Shown here: positions 43,990-55,900 of the stretch, piece after piece | How positions within the stretch are numbered: position 1 is the first letter of the stretch | Layout: each line of letters begins with the position of its first letter | From: Robiginitalea sp. SC105 | GTDB lineage: Bacteria > Bacteroidota > Bacteroidia > Flavobacteriales > Flavobacteriaceae | Assembly: GCF_014243345.1 (NCBI RefSeq) | Contig: NZ_JACLZF010000001.1 | Location: 1,598,583 to 1,662,582, forward strand | Direction of reading: 5' to 3' | Length of the DNA: 64,000 bases | Translations under genes and position numbers: made by a program | The notes under the pieces: model-generated | What the model was told of the DNA's origin: nothing | Database searches by the model: none | What the model saw: the letters and a program-made list of their open reading frames with translations, nothing else

Positions 43990-46900
43990 ATGGCACGACT
44001 AAAGGACAATACACAAATCAAGAGGTTCAACAAGATTTCCATCGGCCTGGCTTCCCCGGAAGCCATCCTCGCCGAATCGAGGGGGGAAGTCCTGAAGCCT
44101 GAAACCATCAACTACCGTACGCACAAGCCGGAACGGGACGGGCTCTTCTGTGAGCGCATCTTCGGGCCGGTAAAGGATTATGAGTGCGCCTGCGGTAAAT
44201 ACAAGCGCATCCGGTACCGCGGTATCGTGTGCGACCGCTGCGGGGTGGAGGTGACCGAGAAAAAGGTACGCCGCGACCGGGTTGGGCATATCAACCTGGT
44301 GGTTCCCGTTGCACATATCTGGTACTTCCGTTCGCTCCCGAACAAGATCGGCTACCTGCTCGGGCTGCCGTCCAAGAAGCTGGATATGATCATCTATTAC
44401 GAGCGTTACGTGGTAATCCAGCCGGGTATCGCCAAGGGCCCCGACGGGGAGGAGATCCAGCCACTGGACTTCCTCACCGAGGAGGAGTACCTGAATATCC
44501 TGGAGACCATCCCGCCGGAAAACCAGTACCTGGAAGACAGCGACCCGAACAAATTCATCGCGAAGATGGGGGCCGAGTGCCTGATCGACCTGCTCTCCCG
44601 CATCAACCTCAAGGAGCTTTCCTACGAGCTGCGCGACAAGGCGAACACGGAAACCTCCAAGCAACGGAAAACCGAGGCCCTGAAACGGCTGCAGGTAGTG
44701 GAGGCGCTCCGGGAGTCCCAGGACAACCGGGAAAACAACCCGGAGTGGATGATCATGAAGGTGATCCCGGTGATCCCGCCGGAACTCCGCCCGCTGGTAC
44801 CGCTGGACGGGGGGCGTTTTGCCACTTCCGACCTGAACGACCTGTACCGCCGCGTGATCATCCGGAACAACCGGTTGAAGCGGCTCATGGAGATCAAGGC
44901 CCCGGAGGTGATCCTGCGGAACGAAAAGCGGATGCTGCAGGAAGCAGTGGACTCGCTCTTCGACAACACCCGCAAGGCCTCGGCCGTGAAAACCGAATCC
45001 AACCGCCCGCTGAAATCCCTTTCGGATTCCCTCAAAGGAAAGCAGGGGCGTTTCCGCCAGAACCTGCTCGGAAAACGGGTCGATTATTCCGCCCGTTCCG
45101 TGATCGTGGTCGGGCCGGAGATGAAGCTGTACGAATGTGGTCTGCCCAAGGACATGGCCGCCGAGCTGTACAAGCCCTTCGTGATCCGCAAGCTCATTGA
45201 GCGCGGCATCGTGAAAACGGTCAAATCGGCCAAGAAGATCATCGACAAGAAAGAGCCCGTGGTCTGGGATATCCTGGAGAACGTGCTCAAGGGCCACCCG
45301 GTCCTGCTGAACCGGGCCCCCACGCTCCACCGGTTGGGCATACAGGCTTTCCAGCCCCGCCTGATCGAAGGGAAGGCCATCCGCCTGCACCCGCTCGTAT
45401 GTACCGCCTTTAACGCGGATTTCGACGGGGACCAGATGGCGGTGCACCTGCCACTGGGGCCGGAGGCCATCCTGGAAGCCCAGCTGCTGATGCTGGCCTC
45501 CCACAACATCCTCAATCCGGCCAACGGGTCGCCCATCACCGTACCTTCCCAGGACATGGTCCTCGGTCTGTACTACATGACCAAGGAGCGGAAATCGACC
45601 AAAGAGGTGCCCGTTATCGGGGAAGGCCTCACGTTCTACAGCCCGGAGGAGGTGGAAATCGCCTACAACGAAAAACGGGTGAACCTGAACGCGGCCATCA
45701 AGGTACGCGTGAAGGACCTGGACGAGGAAGGCGAACTCATTACCAAAATCATCGAAACCACAGTTGGACGGGTATTGTTCAATTCCGTGGTTCCCGCCAA
45801 AGCCGGCTATATCAACGAGGTACTGAACAAAAAGTCCCTCCGCGACATCATCGGCCGCATCCTCTCCGTGACGGATGTGCCGACCACGGCCGATTTCCTG
45901 GACAAGATCAAGACCATGGGGTACGACTTCGCCTTCCGGGGCGGACTCTCCTTCAGCCTCGGGGATATCATCATCCCCAAGGAGAAGCACGAGATGATTG
46001 CCGACGCCAACGAACAGGTAGACGGCATCATGATGAACTACAACATGGGTCTGATCACCAACAACGAACGTTACAACCAGGTGATCGACGTCTGGACCTC
46101 AACCAACGCCATGCTCACCGAGCTGGCCATGAAGCGGATCCGCGAAGACCAACAGGGCTTCAACTCCGTGTACATGATGCTGGACTCCGGAGCCCGGGGT
46201 TCCAAGGAACAGATCCGCCAGCTTACCGGTATGCGGGGGCTGATGGCGAAGCCCAAGAAATCGACCGCCGGAGGGGGCGAGATTATCGAAAACCCCATCC
46301 TGTCGAACTTTAAGGAGGGCCTCTCGATCCTGGAATACTTTATCTCCACGCACGGTGCGCGGAAAGGACTTGCGGATACGGCACTGAAAACGGCCGATGC
46401 CGGGTACCTGACCCGCCGGCTTGTGGATGTTTCCCAGGACGTGATCATCAATATCGAGGATTGCGGCACGCTCCGCGGCATCGAGGTGGAAGCCCTGCGC
46501 AAAAACGAAGAAGTGGTGGAAACCCTTGGGGAACGGATCCTGGGACGGGTATCCCTCCACGACGTGTACGACCCGCTTACCGAAGAGCAGCTGCTAACTG
46601 CCGGACAGGAAATCCTGGAGGCGGACCTGCAGAAGATTGCCGATTCCCCCATCGAACGCATCGAGGTGCGGTCGCCCCTCACCTGTGAGGCGGAAAAGGG
46701 GATCTGCTCCAAGTGTTACGGACGCAACCTGGCGACCAACAAAATGGTCCAGCGGGGCGAAGCCGTCGGTGTGGTGGCTGCCCAGTCCATCGGGGAGCCC
46801 GGTACCCAGCTGACGCTGCGTACCTTCCACGTGGGGGGTATTGCCGGGAACATTTCGGAAGACAACAAACTGGAAGCCAAATACAACGGGGTGGCCGAGA

Positions 46901-48288
46901 TCGAAGACCTGCGGACCGTTACCGGGGAGGGTTCAGAGGGCAAGAAGGCGGAAATCGTCATCTCCCGTACCTCCGAGATCAAAATCGTAGATGGCAAAAC
47001 CGGTATCACGCTGAGTACCAATAATATCCCATACGGATCCACGCTGCATATCAAGAACGGCGCCAAGGTGAAGAAAGGGGATGTCATCTGCCAGTGGGAC
47101 CCCTACAACGGTGTAATCGTATCCGAATTCCCCGGGGAAATCGCCTATGAGAACATCGACCAGGGGGTTACCTACCAGGTGGAAATCGACGAACAAACCG
47201 GGTTCCAGGAGAAGGTGATCTCTGAATCCCGTAACAAGCGCCTGATCCCGACCCTGCATATCCGCGACAAGAAAGGGGAGACACTGCGTTCGTACAACCT
47301 GCCGGTTGGTTCCCACCTGATGGTGGACAACGGGGAGAAGATCAAAGAAGGCAAGATCCTGGTTAAAATCCCGAGAAAATCTGCCAAGGCAGGGGATATC
47401 ACCGGGGGTCTGCCGCGTGTTACCGAGCTGTTCGAGGCGCGGAACCCCTCCAACCCGGCGGTGGTTTCGGAAATCGACGGGGTGGTATCCTTCGGCAAGA
47501 TCAAGCGGGGGAACCGGGAGATCATCATCGAGTCCAAACTGGGCGAAGTGAAGAAATACCTGGTGAAACTCAGCAACCAGATCCTGGTACAGGAGAACGA
47601 CTACGTCCGCGCCGGAATGCCGCTGTCCGACGGGTCCATTACCCCGGAAGACATCCTGGCCATCAAAGGCCCGTCTGCCGTACAGCAGTACCTTGTCAAT
47701 GAGGTTCAGGAGGTCTACCGCCTCCAGGGTGTAAAGATCAATGACAAACACTTCGAGGTGGTGGTTCGCCAGATGATGCGTAAAGTCCAGATCCAGGATC
47801 CGGGCGATACGATCTTCCTGGAAAACCAGCTGGTCCACAAGGACGACTTCATCAAGGAAAACGACACCATCTTCGGGATGAAGGTCGTTACCGATGCCGG
47901 GGAATCCGAAAACCTGAAACGCGGCCAGATTGTTTCGGTCCGTGAACTCCGGGACGAGAATTCCCTGCTGAAGCGTGCCGACAAGGCCCTGGTAGAGGGA
48001 CGAGATGCCGTAGCGGCAACCGCAACCCCGATCCTCCAGGGGATCACACGGGCTTCCCTCCAGACCAAATCGTTTATCTCGGCGGCTTCCTTCCAGGAAA
48101 CCACCAAGGTGCTGAACGAAGCGGCGGTGAGCGGGAAGATCGACGACCTGGAAGGCCTCAAGGAGAACGTGATCGTGGGTCACAAGATCCCTGCCGGTAC
48201 CGGCATGCGAGACTATGACAGCATCATCGTGGGCTCCAAGGAGGAATACGATGAGATCATGGCCCGCAAGGAGGAACTGAAATTCTGA
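43990..48288 (+). CDS. rpoC: RNA polymerase subunit beta'
   Basis: RpoC (1432 residues) carries the catalytic magnesium motif [16 protein letters not shown]. The first zinc site is in [22 protein letters not shown] and the second in [13 protein letters not shown]. The bridge helix and trigger loop region ([22 protein letters not shown], then [21 protein letters not shown]) are present. It ends the operon and is followed by a strong terminator. Confidence 0.99.
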   Translation: MARLKDNTQIKRFNKISIGLASPEAILAESRGEVLKPETINYRTHKPERDGLFCERIFGPVKDYECACGKYKRIRYRGIVCDRCGVEVTEKKVRRDRVGHINLVVPVAHIWYFRSLPNKIGYLLGLPSKKLDMIIYYERYVVIQPGIAKGPDGEEIQPLDFLTEEEYLNILETIPPENQYLEDSDPNKFIAKMGAECLIDLLSRINLKELSYELRDKANTETSKQRKTEALKRLQVVEALRESQDNRENNPEWMIMKVIPVIPPELRPLVPLDGGRFATSDLNDLYRRVIIRNNRLKRLMEIKAPEVILRNEKRMLQEAVDSLFDNTRKASAVKTESNRPLKSLSDSLKGKQGRFRQNLLGKRVDYSARSVIVVGPEMKLYECGLPKDMAAELYKPFVIRKLIERGIVKTVKSAKKIIDKKEPVVWDILENVLKGHPVLLNRAPTLHRLGIQAFQPRLIEGKAIRLHPLVCTAFNADFDGDQMAVHLPLGPEAILEAQLLMLASHNILNPANGSPITVPSQDMVLGLYYMTKERKSTKEVPVIGEGLTFYSPEEVEIAYNEKRVNLNAAIKVRVKDLDEEGELITKIIETTVGRVLFNSVVPAKAGYINEVLNKKSLRDIIGRILSVTDVPTTADFLDKIKTMGYDFAFRGGLSFSLGDIIIPKEKHEMIADANEQVDGIMMNYNMGLITNNERYNQVIDVWTSTNAMLTELAMKRIREDQQGFNSVYMMLDSGARGSKEQIRQLTGMRGLMAKPKKSTAGGGEIIENPILSNFKEGLSILEYFISTHGARKGLADTALKTADAGYLTRRLVDVSQDVIINIEDCGTLRGIEVEALRKNEEVVETLGERILGRVSLHDVYDPLTEEQLLTAGQEILEADLQKIADSPIERIEVRSPLTCEAEKGICSKCYGRNLATNKMVQRGEAVGVVAAQSIGEPGTQLTLRTFHVGGIAGNISEDNKLEAKYNGVAEIEDLRTVTGEGSEGKKAEIVISRTSEIKIVDGKTGITLSTNNIPYGSTLHIKNGAKVKKGDVICQWDPYNGVIVSEFPGEIAYENIDQGVTYQVEIDEQTGFQEKVISESRNKRLIPTLHIRDKKGETLRSYNLPVGSHLMVDNGEKIKEGKILVKIPRKSAKAGDITGGLPRVTELFEARNPSNPAVVSEIDGVVSFGKIKRGNREIIIESKLGEVKKYLVKLSNQILVQENDYVRAGMPLSDGSITPEDILAIKGPSAVQQYLVNEVQEVYRLQGVKINDKHFEVVVRQMMRKVQIQDPGDTIFLENQLVHKDDFIKENDTIFGMKVVTDAGESENLKRGQIVSVRELRDENSLLKRADKALVEGRDAVAATATPILQGITRASLQTKSFISAASFQETTKVLNEAAVSGKIDDLEGLKENVIVGHKIPAGTGMRDYDSIIVGSKEEYDEIMARKEELKF

Positions 48289-48302
48289 TAGTGCAAATAC
48301 TA

Positions 48303-48335
48303 CAAACCCCCGGCCTTAAACCCGGGGGTTTTTTA
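48303..48335 (+). terminator. Rho-independent terminator after rpoC
   Basis: AAACCCCCGG and CCGGGGGTTT pair around a short loop and are followed by six T. It ends the long ribosomal protein and RNA polymerase operon. Confidence 0.93.
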
Positions 48336-48346
48336 ATATCCTACCC

Positions 48347-48664
48347 ATGGCGGAAAAAGACGAGAAGCAACCACAGAAACAGATCAATATTGAGTTGGAC
48401 GAACAGATGGCCGAAGGCGTCTATTCGAACTTGGCCATTATCAACCACTCGGTTTCCGAGTTTGTCGTGGATTTCATCAGCATGATGCCCGGCAGGCCCA
48501 AAGCCAAGGTAAAGAGCCGGATTGTGCTCACTCCACAGCACGCCAAAAAGTTCCTTAAGGCGCTGGATGAAAACGTGCGCCGCTTTGAACAGGCGCACGG
48601 GCCGATCAAGGACTACGAGCAGCCACCCATACCGCTTAATTTCGGGCCCACAGGGGAGGCCTGA
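48347..48664 (+). CDS. DUF3467 family protein
   Basis: This 105-residue protein matches DUF3467: INIELDEQMAEGVYSNLAIINHSVSEFVVDFISMMPGRPKAKVKSRIVLTPQHAKKFLKALDENVRRFEQAHG. The function is unknown. The family is widespread in Bacteroidota and often lies after rpoC. It is a separate gene with its own terminator. The product looks soluble. Confidence 0.92.
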   Translation: MAEKDEKQPQKQINIELDEQMAEGVYSNLAIINHSVSEFVVDFISMMPGRPKAKVKSRIVLTPQHAKKFLKALDENVRRFEQAHGPIKDYEQPPIPLNFGPTGEA

Positions 48665-48682
48665 ATGATTTGCTTTTATAGT

Positions 48683-48712
48683 AAACCGCGCTGGGAAGCG
48701 CGGTTTTTTTAT
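48683..48712 (+). terminator. Rho-independent terminator after the DUF3467 gene
   Basis: AAACCGCG and CGCGGTTT pair around an 8-base loop, followed by seven T. It lies 19 bases after the stop. Confidence 0.9.
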
Positions 48713-48866
48713 TTGAACAGGGTCCATTTGCAATCGGGTCCATTTGAAAATTCATAGATGGATCGGGTAGACTGCCAGTGGGTATTGCAGCTGCCCAAAA
48801 CGGGATAGGTTGTAACGTTTTACCCCCTATACCGTCTCATAAGTAATCAATCAATAAACAACCATC

Positions 48867-49778
48867 ATGTTTACCAACCCTGCTGAAGGGCGCCTGCGAG
48901 CTGGCTGGCGTATCCTGCTCTTCGTTCTTTTATTTTGGGTCTTTGCTGCCCTCATTTTCGTTCTGAAACCAGTGTTTGGCGATATCACCAAGCGGGAGTA
49001 CCTGAGCCGGTACAGCCTGGTAATCGTTGCTGTACTTGCCTTTGCTGCCTCCGTGGCGGTTGCTATAGCCCGCAAGTATCTCGACAAAAAGAGTTTTCGA
49101 TCCCTGGGCCTTGGGGGAATCCGACGGGCTCTACCGGATGTATTATTTGGTTTTTTCCTCAGCGCGGCCATGGCCGGCGGCTTTCTACTGGTGACCCTTG
49201 CCTTCGGGTTGGTGGAGATTACTGCTATTGGTATGCCTGATACCCCGGGCCCCGGCCTATGGGATTCCGGCTTTGGGGACTATATCCAGGTGATGAGTGG
49301 GGGAGTCCTGTTTTTTTTGTTAATGGAACATATCCTGGTGGGCTATTGGGAAGAACTCGTATTCCGGGGGTACCTATTTGACAACCTATCGGATGGGATG
49401 GGCCAAAATCTCGCCATCGGTATTTCCTGCGCCATATATGGCCTGATACATGCCACGAACCCCAATGCCGGGATTCTTTCCACCGGCATTATCATGTTTT
49501 TTGGTTTTCTGCGTATTTATGGCCTGCTCGCCACGGGATTCCTTTGGCTTTCCATCGGGATGCACATTGGCTGGAATTTTTTCCAGGGCCCGGTTTTTGG
49601 TTTTGGTGCCAGCGGGCACCAAATGGCCTCCTTGTTGGAGTTGGAGATCAGCGGCCCGGATTGGGCGAGTGGTGGTGAATTTGGACCTGAGGGGAGTTTG
49701 CTGATTCTCCCGATCCTGGCCCTGGCCTTACTGACAATGCGCTGGTGGGGTTCCCGGAATAAACCTTTGGGTAACTGA
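48867..49778 (+). CDS. CPBP family intramembrane metalloprotease
   Basis: This 303-residue protein has about eight membrane helices and the CPBP (Abi) motif with two Glu and an Arg in YWEELVFRGYLFDNLSD. A second motif has His in GLIHATNPNAG, and a third is HIGWNFFQGPVFGFG. The family includes CAAX proteases and bacteriocin self-immunity factors. The start MFTNPAEGRLRAGWRILLFV is typical. The substrate is unknown. Confidence 0.93.
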   Translation: MFTNPAEGRLRAGWRILLFVLLFWVFAALIFVLKPVFGDITKREYLSRYSLVIVAVLAFAASVAVAIARKYLDKKSFRSLGLGGIRRALPDVLFGFFLSAAMAGGFLLVTLAFGLVEITAIGMPDTPGPGLWDSGFGDYIQVMSGGVLFFLLMEHILVGYWEELVFRGYLFDNLSDGMGQNLAIGISCAIYGLIHATNPNAGILSTGIIMFFGFLRIYGLLATGFLWLSIGMHIGWNFFQGPVFGFGASGHQMASLLELEISGPDWASGGEFGPEGSLLILPILALALLTMRWWGSRNKPLGN

Positions 49779-49882
49779 AATCCTGCGTATTCCGATTTGA
49801 TAATGCACATGCAGTAAACAGACGGAAATTAAGTTTTCCACGTTTAATTGCCACTAACTCCTAAAAAGGAAACTCAGCGACC

Positions 49883-49911
49883 AACCCCTACATCAAGGAG
49901 CGGGTTTTTTA
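49883..49911 (+). terminator. Probable terminator after the CPBP gene
   Basis: AACCC and GGGTT pair, with CT and AG extending the inner stem. A run of six T follows. The stem is weak, so it is only a probable terminator. It lies 105 bases after the stop. Confidence 0.5.
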
Positions 49912-50006
49912 TTTATCCGGCTCTGCCGGGGATTCAGGGACCGCTTCAGATGACCTTTGTCATACGCATTCTTCCTGTAAATCCCTAGTTTGCCTGAAAT
50001 CGGGAG

Positions 50007-50828
50007 ATGATGGCAAAAAAGCACCTGCGGCAAGGAAGCATTTGGCGGTCCCTGCTGGCGCATATTCAAGACGATTGGTACAAATATGTTTTTGAGGTAA
50101 TCGTAGTTATCCTGGGTATCCTGATAGCTTTTGCCCTGGACAGCTGGTATGATAACGCTATCCGGAAGTCCCTCAGCCGGTCCTATGCCATTTCGCTGAT
50201 TTCGGACCTTGAAGATGATATATCCGATGTAAATGAAGTCCGTACCGTGATGGCGGAATACATCGACCGGATTGACAGCCTGGCGGCGTATGTCCGGAGC
50301 GTGGATGCAGGACGCCTCGCCAACCTCGACTTATTTCCTTTGGTACTGAGCGCCAACAGACCCTATTCCTGGAACCGGGTAACCATAGACGACCTGAAAC
50401 AATCCGGGATTCTGCGGAATACAGGCAACGAAAAACTCTCCCGTCTGATAGGCGAATACGAGGCATTTACCAAGCACATGGAGGAGGATTACAGGGTGGA
50501 CCTCAACGCCCAGCAACACGTCCTCGCCCTGGCCGATGGCATTGTGGATCTGAATTATCCGAATTTCGTCGATTTGGCCACGGAATACTGGAACCCGAAC
50601 ACCTACCGTATCCATACCGGTGATTTCAGCCATTCGGAAGCCTATCTGGCGGCCAGGGAATATCCGAATGAATGGGTGATATCCGACACCGCCAGGGTCA
50701 GGGAAATGGTAAACGGCTACCTGAGATTGCGGTTTTTCCTGAATGTCCGGACGAATCTGGAGCTGCCAAAACTGATATCCCAGGCCGAGGAAATCATTGC
50801 GCTGCTGGAGTCCGATTACCTGGATTGA
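50007..50828 (+). CDS. DUF6090-like membrane protein
   Basis: This 273-residue protein has one membrane helix near the N-terminus (VFEVIVVILGILIAFALDSWYD, about 29-50) and a long soluble C-terminal part with predicted helices. The helix pattern resembles the DUF6090 family of Bacteroidota. No catalytic motif is visible. It is a single gene. The soluble part probably faces the periplasm, but the topology was not tested. Confidence 0.6.
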   Translation: MMAKKHLRQGSIWRSLLAHIQDDWYKYVFEVIVVILGILIAFALDSWYDNAIRKSLSRSYAISLISDLEDDISDVNEVRTVMAEYIDRIDSLAAYVRSVDAGRLANLDLFPLVLSANRPYSWNRVTIDDLKQSGILRNTGNEKLSRLIGEYEAFTKHMEEDYRVDLNAQQHVLALADGIVDLNYPNFVDLATEYWNPNTYRIHTGDFSHSEAYLAAREYPNEWVISDTARVREMVNGYLRLRFFLNVRTNLELPKLISQAEEIIALLESDYLD

Positions 50829-50909
50829 AAGGGGGCGACCGGTTTTTGCGACCGGCAGGATTCCCGACAACCCCCGGTGTTTTTAGGGCCTATCTTGTTT
50901 TCAAACCAG

Positions 50910-51038
50910 ATGGCAAGCGTTATGACCAGGTATCCGTTTATTGTTTTATTATTCACACTTTTGTTCCCAATCACCTGTGGCTACGCCCAGGTCACTGCAC
51001 CCGCAATCAGGCCTCCTGCGGCTCGAATTCCGAGGTAA
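50910..51038 (+). CDS. Orphan signal-peptide reading frame (42 aa), possible gene remnant
   Basis: This frame starts at ATG 50910 (or 50922) and ends with TAA at 51038, overlapping the end of prfC on the other strand. It encodes a typical signal peptide, MTRYPFIVLLFTLLFPITC then GYAQ, and then only 15 residues. It may be the start of a lost secreted protein gene cut by the prfC region, or a small secreted peptide. I see no matching continuation. Confidence 0.4.
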   Translation: MASVMTRYPFIVLLFTLLFPITCGYAQVTAPAIRPPAARIPR

Positions 51039-52608
51039 AGTGCAACTTTACATCAGGGTATTTCTGCTGGGTCATTTGAAGGGAAAAGGCCGAATCGGCC
51101 AGGAAGACCAGTTGCCCACGCTTGTCGCGAGCCAGGAATTTCTGTTTGACACGGAGGAACTCCTGATAGGATTCGCTTTCGGGATCCTTTGCCTCCACCC
51201 AGCAGGCCTTGTGCGCCGGAAAGTTCTCATAGGTACACCGCGCGCCGTATTCGTGTTCCAGACGGTATTGGATCACCTCGTACTGCAGGGCCCCGACCGT
51301 CCCAATTACCTTCCGGCCGTTCATTTCAAGGGTAAAGAGCTGGGCAACCCCTTCGTCCATCAGCTGGTCGATGCCTTTTGCGAGTTGCTTGGATTTCATG
51401 GGGTCTGCATTGTTGATATAGCGGAAATGCTCGGGGGAAAACGATGGGATCCCCTTATAATGCAGTTCCTCCCCTTCGGTAAGCGTATCCCCGATCTTGA
51501 AATTCCCGGTATCGTGGAGCCCCACGATATCCCCCGGGTAGGACGCGTCCACGATTTCTTTTTTCTCCGCAAAGAAGGCATTGGGGCTGGAGAATTTCAG
51601 CTGTTTCCCGAGGCGGACATGGAGGTAGGGTTTGTTCCTCTCAAAGGTGCCGGAAACGACTTTGACAAAAGCCAGTCGGTCCCGGTGTTTCGGATCCATG
51701 TTGGCGTGGATTTTGAACACGAAGCCGCTCATCTGCTCCTCCGAGGGCTGAACCAGCCGCTCCTCGGATTTTTTGGGTCGCGGGGGCGGTGCAATCTCTA
51801 TAAAACAATCCAGCAATTCGCGGACGCCGAAATTGTTCAGTGCCGACCCGAAGAATACAGGTTGCTGGATCCCGGAAAGGTAGGCCTGCCGGTCAAAGGG
51901 CGGGTATACCCCCTGTGCGAGCTCGAGGTTTTCCCGTAGTTCCGCGGCGGCATTCGTGCCGATCAGTTTTTCGAGCTCCGGGTTATCCAGGTCATCGAAA
52001 GCGATGGATTGTGCCACTTTCTTCTTGCTGCTGCCCTGGAAAAGGTTGAGGTTTCGCTCGTAGATGTTGTAAATGCCCTTGAAGTCATAACCCATGCCAA
52101 TGGGAAAGCTCAATGGCGTGACGCTGAGGCTGAGCTTTTGTTCCACCTCATCCAGCAGGTCGAAAGCGTCTTTTCCCTCGCGGTCCAGCTTGTTGATAAA
52201 AACGATCATCGGGATGTTGCGCATGCGGCAAACCTCCACCAGTTTTTCGGTTTGTTCCTCCACGCCCTTGGCCACATCGATCACTACAATAACGCTGTCC
52301 ACCGCCGTTAACGTCCGGAAGGTGTCCTCTGCAAAGTCCTTGTGGCCGGGGGTATCGAGGATATTTATCTTCTTGTCCCTGTAGATAAAAGCCAGGACGG
52401 AAGTGGCTACGGAGATCCCCCGCTGCCGCTCGATTTCCATAAAATCACTGGTGGCCCCTTTTTTGATCTTATTGCTTTTTACAGCCCCTGCTTCCTGTAT
52501 GGCACCCCCGAAAAGCAAGAGTTTTTCGGTAAGGGTGGTTTTACCTGCATCCGGGTGGGATATAATGCCAAATGTGCGGCGTTTTTCAATTTCGCTCTTA
52601 AAACTCAC
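51007..52608 (-). CDS. prfC: Peptide chain release factor 3
   Basis: PrfC (533 residues) is a GTPase that removes RF1 and RF2 from the ribosome after termination. The P loop is SHPDAGKTTLTEKLLLFG, the switch part IERQRGISVATSVLAF, and the guanine site is NKLDREGKDAF. The middle and C-terminal parts match RF3. It has an exact -7 element upstream of its start. Confidence 0.98.
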   Translation of the reverse strand: MSFKSEIEKRRTFGIISHPDAGKTTLTEKLLLFGGAIQEAGAVKSNKIKKGATSDFMEIERQRGISVATSVLAFIYRDKKINILDTPGHKDFAEDTFRTLTAVDSVIVVIDVAKGVEEQTEKLVEVCRMRNIPMIVFINKLDREGKDAFDLLDEVEQKLSLSVTPLSFPIGMGYDFKGIYNIYERNLNLFQGSSKKKVAQSIAFDDLDNPELEKLIGTNAAAELRENLELAQGVYPPFDRQAYLSGIQQPVFFGSALNNFGVRELLDCFIEIAPPPRPKKSEERLVQPSEEQMSGFVFKIHANMDPKHRDRLAFVKVVSGTFERNKPYLHVRLGKQLKFSSPNAFFAEKKEIVDASYPGDIVGLHDTGNFKIGDTLTEGEELHYKGIPSFSPEHFRYINNADPMKSKQLAKGIDQLMDEGVAQLFTLEMNGRKVIGTVGALQYEVIQYRLEHEYGARCTYENFPAHKACWVEAKDPESESYQEFLRVKQKFLARDKRGQLVFLADSAFSLQMTQQKYPDVKLHFTSEFEPQEA

Positions 52609-52625
52609 GTGTCGGAAAATTTGCG

Positions 52626-52633
52626 CAAAAATA
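52626..52633 (-). promoter_or_regulatory. Candidate -7 promoter element for prfC
   Basis: On the minus strand the sequence TATTTTTG is an exact TAnnTTTG match. It lies 17 bases upstream of the prfC ATG. No TTG element is at the -33 position. Confidence 0.5.
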
Positions 52634-52983
52634 CCAAAAAGGAAATGAACACGGCTATGGGTTGGGGATTCTACTTCACATGGGATCGTTTACAGGAATT
52701 TTCGGTCAAAATGGCAACCAGAAGAGCTTTTGATTGTTAATATCAGACCCCCTGCTACTTCGATGAAATGTGGATATCTTCCTATAAATGAAATGGATAA
52801 ATTCCCGCCAAAAACCGTTTATCGATAAATGCGGCAGTTGGCGGATATTGTGGATTATATCCGTTTAAAACAATTTGGTTCCGGGCTATTTAGCACTATC
52901 TTGCATCGTACTTTTGGCACCCCAATCTGCCAGTAGAACCTAACCACAATTGCCATGGTGCTCGTTACTCTAAACGACCATCT
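52634..52983. other. 350-base gap before the surface-protein locus
   Basis: This gap lies between prfC and the large TSP3-repeat gene. I see no gene in it. It holds only the promoter match TACTTTTG at 52909-52916 for the downstream gene. Base composition is more AT-rich than in the neighbours. Confidence 0.5.
52909..52916 (+). promoter_or_regulatory. Candidate -7 promoter element for the TSP3-repeat gene
   Basis: The sequence TACTTTTG is an exact TAnnTTTG match, 67 bases before the ATG at 52984. It is the only match in the gap. Confidence 0.5.
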
Positions 52984-55900
52984 ATGGAACAACTTTACCC
53001 CAACCTTTTTTCCAAATTCCGTTCCGGTATCCTGGCACTTTCCGTAGTGTTGATACTTTCCTCTTCCTTTTTCATGCTTTCCTTTTCCGAAGCCGGCCTC
53101 ACTTTAACAACAGACCCGGTTGCGCTCGATTCGGACGGAGACGGGGTTCAAAACCAGGATGATATTGACGATGACGGGGACGGCATCCCGGATGCCATTG
53201 AAGATTTGAATGCGGATGGCGACAATAACCCCGCAACCCAGCCAACAGATACCGATGGGGATCAGGTTCCGGATTACCTCGATCTCGATTCGGATAATGA
53301 CGGCATTTCAGACCTGATTGAGGCGCAATCCCCTCTCAGTCTGGTGCAACCGTCGGGTAACGATATTGATGGAAACGGGCTCGATGATGCCTTTGAATCT
53401 TTCCCGGGAGCCGGGGAGGGACTCAACCCGGTTGACACCGAATCGGATGGGGTTGCTGATTTCCGGGATCCGGATTCGGACAATGATGGCATCCTTGACA
53501 GTGTAGAGTCGAGTGTGCTCAGCACCGATTTTAATTGTGATGAAATACCAACCCTAAGTTTTGACCAGGAACCCGTCCAAGTATCCGGCAACGGCTTTGA
53601 AAAAAATGCCGTCTTCCGCTTCCCTGGTATTGCAATGGGGCTGGATGGGTTGATAACCATTGAGTCGCTCGAGGGAGCTGAAATCAAAACCCTGGACCAG
53701 AATGCCACCGACCCGGGGTATCTCAAGCCTGAAATATTCTTCACTACTTCCGAAGGACAGCGTCGCCCATATGCAGATTTAAGGATTACCCTGGTTGCCG
53801 CAGGGACTACCACTCCTGTAGTTCAGGAAGAGCTCATCGCCAATTTCCTGGATGTGGATGGCAACGAGCGCTATCAGGAATTCAACCGGTTCGATACCCC
53901 GGCCCGTTACACATTTGACAATCCAACGGAAATCCTTGTCAACAATACAATTGGCGGGTTACTCATCAACGGAGGCCTTATGGAATACGACGGCATTTCG
54001 AACCAGAATCCAAGCGTTAACCTGGCGGTCGAATTTGTCAACATTTCCACTTTTGTATTCCGCTTAGGTATACAGGCCTCTGTGGATGAAAATTTTACCA
54101 CCTCTGTGGCCCGTCAGTCGGGGATACAATTTTCCTGCCTTGATAACTTTCTGGATCCGCAAACTGTAAATTTCAGCCAGGATGTAGATAGTGACGGGGA
54201 TGGCTATCCGGATCGCGTGGACATCGACTCGGACAACGACGGCATCCCGGACAACGTGGAAGGACAGCCCACCGACGGCTATGTGCCCCCGAGCGGCACG
54301 GACAGCGACAACGACGGCCTGGACGACGCCTATGAGGGTACCGGCAATTCAGGTGTGACCCCCGAGGACACGGACGGGGACGGGACACCGGACTACCTGG
54401 ACGGCGATTCGGACAACGATTTGGTGCCGGACAACAACGAGGGGAACGACTTTAACTTCGACGGGGTACCCGACCAGACTTTTACCGGTACGGATACGGA
54501 CGGGGACGGCCTGGACGACGGCTATGAAGGCTCAGACGTCAATGACGGCTTTGACGTGAACGACGAGATCGACAACCCGGCGGAGGACCTGCCGGATACC
54601 GATGGGACGGAAGATGTGAACTACCGGGACCCGGACGATGACGGGGACGGCATCGATACCATTGATGAGGACGCCGACGAAGATGGCGACCCGACCAATG
54701 ACGACACGGATGGGGACGGCACCCCGGATTATTTGGATCCCACTGGCGGAGCAGGAGATGACGAAGGGGGTGATGACGATGATAATGACGGAGTCCCCAA
54801 TACCATCGACCTGGACGGCGACAATGACGGGTTGCTCAATACGACCGAAGACGCCAATACCGACGGGGATAACAACCCGGCTACCAATCCTACGGACTCC
54901 GATGGGGACGGCTACCCGGATTACCTGGACATCGACTCGGACAACGACGGCATCCCGGACAACGTGGAAGGACAGCCCACCGACGGCTATGTGCCCCCGA
55001 GCGGCACGGACAGTGACAATGACGGCCTGGACGACGCCTATGAGGGCGCCGGCAATGCGGGCATTACCCCCGAGGACACGGACGGGGACGGTACACCGGA
55101 CTACCTGGACGGCGATTCGGACAATGATTTGGTGCCGGACAACAACGAGGGGAACGACTTTAACTTTGACGGGGTGCCCGACCAGACTTTTACCGGTACC
55201 GATACGGACGGGGACGGCCTGGACGACGGCTATGAAGGCTCCGACGTCAATGACGGCTTTGACGTGAACGACGAGATCGACAACCCGGCGGAGGACCTGC
55301 CGGATACCGATGGGACGGAGGATGTGAACTACCGGGACCCGGACGATGACGGGGACGGCATCGACACCATTGATGAGGACGCCGACGAAGATGGCGACCC
55401 GACCAATGACGACACGGACGAAGACGGCACCCCGGATTACCTGGATCCCGACGGGCCACCGACAGGACCGGATACGGATGGGGACGGTGTACCGGACGCC
55501 ATCGACCTGGATGACGACAACGACGGTGTCCTGGATACCCGTGAGGACCCGAACACGGACGGGGACGACGACCCGCTGACCAACTTTGCCGACGGGGACG
55601 GTGACCTGTTCCCGGACCACCTGGACATTGACTCGGACAATGATGGCATCCCGGACAACGTGGAGGCCCAGACAACGGCTGGCTATATCCCTCCCAATAA
55701 CGACGATGCTGCCACCTATGCGGCCAACAGCGGGGTAAATTCGGCCTACCTTGACGGGCTGGACCCTGTAGACACGGACGGGGACGGGACACCCGACTAC
55801 CTTGACGGCGATTCGGACAATGATTTGGTGCCGGACAACAACGAAGGGAACGACTTTAACTTCGACGGGGTGCCCGACCAGGCATTTACCGGCGTGGACA

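Noticed and set aside
40730..44014. A 1094-codon open frame antisense to rpoB
   Set aside because: It mirrors rpoB exactly, which is a certain gene. Long antisense frames are common in GC-rich DNA, and the product has no domain and a skewed composition.
43999..45990. A 663-codon open frame antisense to rpoC
   Set aside because: It is a mirror of a certain gene and shows no domain or start signal.
48720..48747. Direct repeat GGGTCCATTTG in two copies
   Set aside because: Two 11-base copies 17 bases apart without more units. Not enough for a regulatory array or an attachment site.
54532..55620. A 362-codon open frame antisense to the TSP3 repeats
   Set aside because: It is Val/Arg-rich and repeats with the same period as the TSP3 gene. 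It is a by-product of Asp codons read backwards.
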